In this document: piece by piece, positions 12,491 through 14,736 of the stretch
How positions within the stretch are numbered: position 1 is the stretch's first letter
How the letters are laid out: every line of letters begins with the position of its first letter
Source: Chloroflexi bacterium UBA4730
GTDB lineage: Bacteria; Chloroflexota; Limnocylindria; P2-11E
Assembly (NCBI GenBank): GCA_002404155.1
Contig: DHJC01000059.1
Span: 1 to 14,736, forward strand
DNA: 14,736 bases
Direction of reading: 5' to 3'
Notes under the pieces: generated by a model
Seen by the model: the letters and a program-made list of their open reading frames with translations, nothing else
Told to the model about the DNA's origin: nothing
Database searches by the model: none
Made by a program: the position numbers and the translations under genes

Positions 12491-13937
12491 GCTGCCGCGT
12501 ACCATCACCGAAACCGCCCAGCGCCTGCGCGCGCGCGAGGTCTCCGCGGCCGAGCTGGCCGACGCGTTCCTCGACGCGGCTCGCGCCGACCCCTTCAACG
12601 CGTGGCTCTGCATCGAGCCTGCGCACGCGAGGGCCCAGGCCGGGGCCGCGGACGCGCGGCTTCGCGCCGGCGGCGACGCGCCGGTCCTCACCGGCGTGCC
12701 GTGGGCCTGCAAGGACATCATCGGTACGAAGGGCATCGCCACGACCGCGGCATCGAAGATCCTCGCGGGCTACAAGCCGGTGTACTCGGCGACGGTTGTC
12801 GAGCGGCTCGATGCGCGGGGTGCGGTGATGCTGGGCAAGACGAACCTCGATGAGTTCGCGATGGGGAGCTCCAACGAGAACTCGGCGTTCGGCCCGGTGC
12901 GCAACCCGTGGGATCCGACCCGCGTGCCCGGCGGTTCGTCCGGCGGATCCGCGGCCGCGGTCGCCGCGGGCCAGGCGGTCTTCGGCCTGGGCACCGATAC
13001 CGGCGGCTCGATCCGTCAGCCCGGGGCACTCTCCGGCGTGGTCGGGATGAAACCGACCTACGGGCGCGTCCCGCGGTACGGCGTCGTGGCGTTCGCCTCG
13101 TCGCTGGACCAGGTGGGGCCCCTCACGAACTCGGTCGAGGACGCCGCGATCGTCTGCGAAGCGATCTTCGGCATCGACCCGCACGACGCGACGACCATCG
13201 ACCGTCCGATCGACGTGCGTCGTGATCTTGACGCGGGCGTGCGCGGACTGCGGCTCGGCGTGCCGCGCGAGTACTTCAGCCCGACGGGCGTCGAGCCCGG
13301 CGTGACGGCGGCCATCCGCGAGGCGATCGCGCAGTTCGCGAAGCTCGGCGCCGAGATCGTCGACGTCTCGCTGCCATCGACGGACAAAGGGCTCGCCGTC
13401 TACTACATCGTCCAGCCGTCTGAGGCATCGGCGAACCTCGCGCGTTACGACGGCGTGCGATACGGGCTTCGCGTCCCCGGACGCGATCTCGTCGACACGT
13501 ACAAGAAGACGCGCGGCGCGGGCTTCGGTCCCGAGGTCAAGCGCCGCATGATCCTCGGCACCTACGCTTTGAGTGCCGGCTACTACGACGCGTATTACGT
13601 CAAAGCGCAGAAGGTGCGCACGATCATCAAGCGCGAGTTCGACGCCGTCTTCGAGCGAGTGGATGCGCTCGTCACCCCGACGTCACCGACGGTCGCGTTC
13701 CCGATCGGCGCGAAGACGAACGACCCGTTGCAGATGTATCTGAACGACGTGTTCACGCTGCCGGTGAACATCGCCGGGCTCCCCGGGCTGTCGATGCCGT
13801 GTGGCCTCTCCGAGGGACTGCCGGTGGGCCTCCAGATCATCGCGAACTCGTACCAGGAACGAATGCTGTTCCGGGTGGCGGCGGCGTTCGAGCGCGCGAC
13901 GGAGCATCATCAGCTGCGTCCGATGAAGGCCGCGTGA
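12483..13937 (+). CDS. gatA: Asp/Glu-tRNA amidotransferase subunit GatA (amidase)
   Basis: A 484-residue amidase-signature enzyme that hydrolyses glutamine and supplies ammonia to GatB for tRNA-dependent amidation. The Ser-cisSer-Lys triad is visible: Lys77 in GVPWACKDIIGTKG, cis-Ser152 in VPGGSSGGSAAAVAAG and nucleophile Ser176 in GTDTGGSIRQPG. Further family stretches are GKTNLDEFAMGSSNENSAFG (118-137), GMKPTYGRVPRYGVVAFASSLDQVGP (~188-213), KRRMILGTYALSAGYYDAYY and GLPGLSMPCG near the C-terminus. The usual V-K-D-N around the catalytic Lys is C-K-D-I here, a mild departure. The ATG at 12483 is the start that aligns with other GatA proteins; the frame is open further upstream inside gatC but that part is not GatA-like. 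Confidence 0.97.
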   Translation: MRELPRTITETAQRLRAREVSAAELADAFLDAARADPFNAWLCIEPAHARAQAGAADARLRAGGDAPVLTGVPWACKDIIGTKGIATTAASKILAGYKPVYSATVVERLDARGAVMLGKTNLDEFAMGSSNENSAFGPVRNPWDPTRVPGGSSGGSAAAVAAGQAVFGLGTDTGGSIRQPGALSGVVGMKPTYGRVPRYGVVAFASSLDQVGPLTNSVEDAAIVCEAIFGIDPHDATTIDRPIDVRRDLDAGVRGLRLGVPREYFSPTGVEPGVTAAIREAIAQFAKLGAEIVDVSLPSTDKGLAVYYIVQPSEASANLARYDGVRYGLRVPGRDLVDTYKKTRGAGFGPEVKRRMILGTYALSAGYYDAYYVKAQKVRTIIKREFDAVFERVDALVTPTSPTVAFPIGAKTNDPLQMYLNDVFTLPVNIAGLPGLSMPCGLSEGLPVGLQIIANSYQERMLFRVAAAFERATEHHQLRPMKAA

Positions 13938-14736
13938 CGCTCGCCAAGCGATCGCTCACCAGCGAGCGGGTGGCTCGGCTGCCCGCGAGCGGTATCCGCC
14001 GGTTCTTCGACCTCGCTGCCGGCAAGGCGGGAGTGATCTCGCTCGGGGTCGGTGAGCCGGACTTCATCACGCCCGATGCGTTCCGCGAGGCCGCCGTCCG
14101 CTCCATCCAAGAGGGGAAGACCCAGTACACGTCGAACTACGGGATCGTGGCGCTTCGCGAGGCCATCGCCGAGCACACCACGAAGCTCCGCGGTGTCGGC
14201 TACGACCCGAAGAGCGAGATCCTGGTCACGGTCGGCGTCTCCGAGGCCGTCGACCTGGCGCTCCGCGCGACCCTGAACGAGGGTGATGAGGTCATCCTGG
14301 CGGACCCGTCGTACGTCGCCTACGTGCCGGGGATCGTGCTCGCGGGCGGGGTGCCGGTGCCGGTGGCGACCGACGAGGCCAACGACTTCCGGCTCATGCC
14401 AGCCGACGTGGGCAGGGCGATCACGCCGCGGACCCGCGCGATCCTCCTGGGCTTCCCGAACAACCCGACGGGCGCCGTGCTCGAGGCCGAGGACGTGCGT
14501 GGGATCGCGGTACTCGCGCGCGAGTACGACCTGCTCGTCTACTCCGACGAGATCTACGACCGCCTCGTGTATCGCACGCCGCATCGCTCGATCCTGGACG
14601 AGGCCGGCATGAAGGAGCGGACCATCTACCTCGCGGGCTTCTCCAAGGCCTACGCGATGACCGGCTGGCGGGTCGGTTACGCGTGCGCGCCGGCCGAGAT
14701 CATCGAGCAGATGATGAAGATCCATCAGTACACCGT
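13934..14736 (+). CDS. PLP-dependent class I/II aminotransferase, truncated by window end
   Basis: The first 267 residues of a fold-type I aminotransferase; the frame stays open to the window edge. It starts at a GTG overlapping the gatA TGA by 4 bp (GTGA). Visible elements are SLGVGEPDF (36-44), the substrate-loop region TQYTSNYGIVALREAI (63-78), LLGFPNNPTG with N177 (PLP contact), YSDEIYDRLVY with D205 (pyridine nitrogen) and Y208, and FSKAYAMTGWRVGY with Schiff-base Lys238 and R246. This pattern fits the aspartate/aromatic aminotransferase (PatA/AraT-like) subgroup; the substrate cannot be fixed without the C-terminal Arg region. Linkage to gatCA suggests shared expression, and an Asp/Glu-related substrate would be sensible but is inference. 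Confidence 0.93.
   Translation, partial: MTLAKRSLTSERVARLPASGIRRFFDLAAGKAGVISLGVGEPDFITPDAFREAAVRSIQEGKTQYTSNYGIVALREAIAEHTTKLRGVGYDPKSEILVTVGVSEAVDLALRATLNEGDEVILADPSYVAYVPGIVLAGGVPVPVATDEANDFRLMPADVGRAITPRTRAILLGFPNNPTGAVLEAEDVRGIAVLAREYDLLVYSDEIYDRLVYRTPHRSILDEAGMKERTIYLAGFSKAYAMTGWRVGYACAPAEIIEQMMKIHQYT

Noticed and set aside
1..14736. CRISPR array, insertion sequence, tRNA or rRNA genes
   Set aside because: No regularly spaced repeats, transposase motifs, terminal inverted repeats of IS type, or tRNA/rRNA signatures were seen on reading either strand; an automated scan was not possible.

Overview
The window is GC-rich bacterial chromosome with tightly packed genes, 13 protein-coding genes in all, the first and last cut by the window edges. 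GC-rich codons, frequent GTG starts, a SigK/RskA-type sigma/anti-sigma pair, a GroEL without the long GGM tail and a probable leaderless start signal at most transcription-unit heads fit a Terrabacteria lineage. My best guess is Chloroflexota (Limnocylindria-like) or a neighbouring uncultured phylum. That is inferred from protein style and was not tested by a search. No mobile element, CRISPR array, tRNA or rRNA was seen.

Layout: (1) 1-462, 3' end of groEL with a strong terminator. (2) 522-1819 on the minus strand, an ECF sigma factor and its membrane zinc-finger anti-sigma factor, overlapping by 4 bp. (3) 1820-2207, the only long non-coding stretch. It holds a row of four DnaA-box-like 9-mers in one orientation, spaced 33, 21 and 11 bp apart, and a 16-bp near-perfect direct repeat. 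(4) 2208-4490, a PcrA/UvrD helicase. (5) 4500-5783 on the minus strand, a lipoprotein with seven Asp-box repeats, probably a seven-bladed beta-propeller. (6) 5891-10437, a likely operon of ligA, an uncharacterised winged-helix plus AAA+ ATPase, and a membrane histidine kinase with a degenerate H-box. (7) 10451-12173 on the minus strand, an MpaB/DUF2236-family protein followed by an overlapping DoxX-like membrane protein. (8) 12185-14736, gatC, gatA and a class I/II aminotransferase joined by 8-bp and 4-bp overlaps.

The genes are mostly housekeeping: protein folding, DNA repair and replication (PcrA, LigA) and tRNA-dependent amidation (GatC, GatA). Between them sit envelope and stress functions: the sigma/anti-sigma pair, the lipoprotein, the kinase and the DoxX/MpaB pair.

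The most interesting signal is regulatory. Five of the six transcription-unit starts that lie in the window carry TANNNT exactly 6 nt before a start codon, as expected of leaderless mRNAs. For uvrD this favours GTG 2211 over ATG 2208. Two of the five sites, those of the MpaB-like gene and gatC, are packed face to face in 17 bp, so each -10 box includes the first base of the other gene's start codon. No clearly new defence or mobile system was found. The ligA-linked AAA+ ATPase is the most function-unknown gene here.
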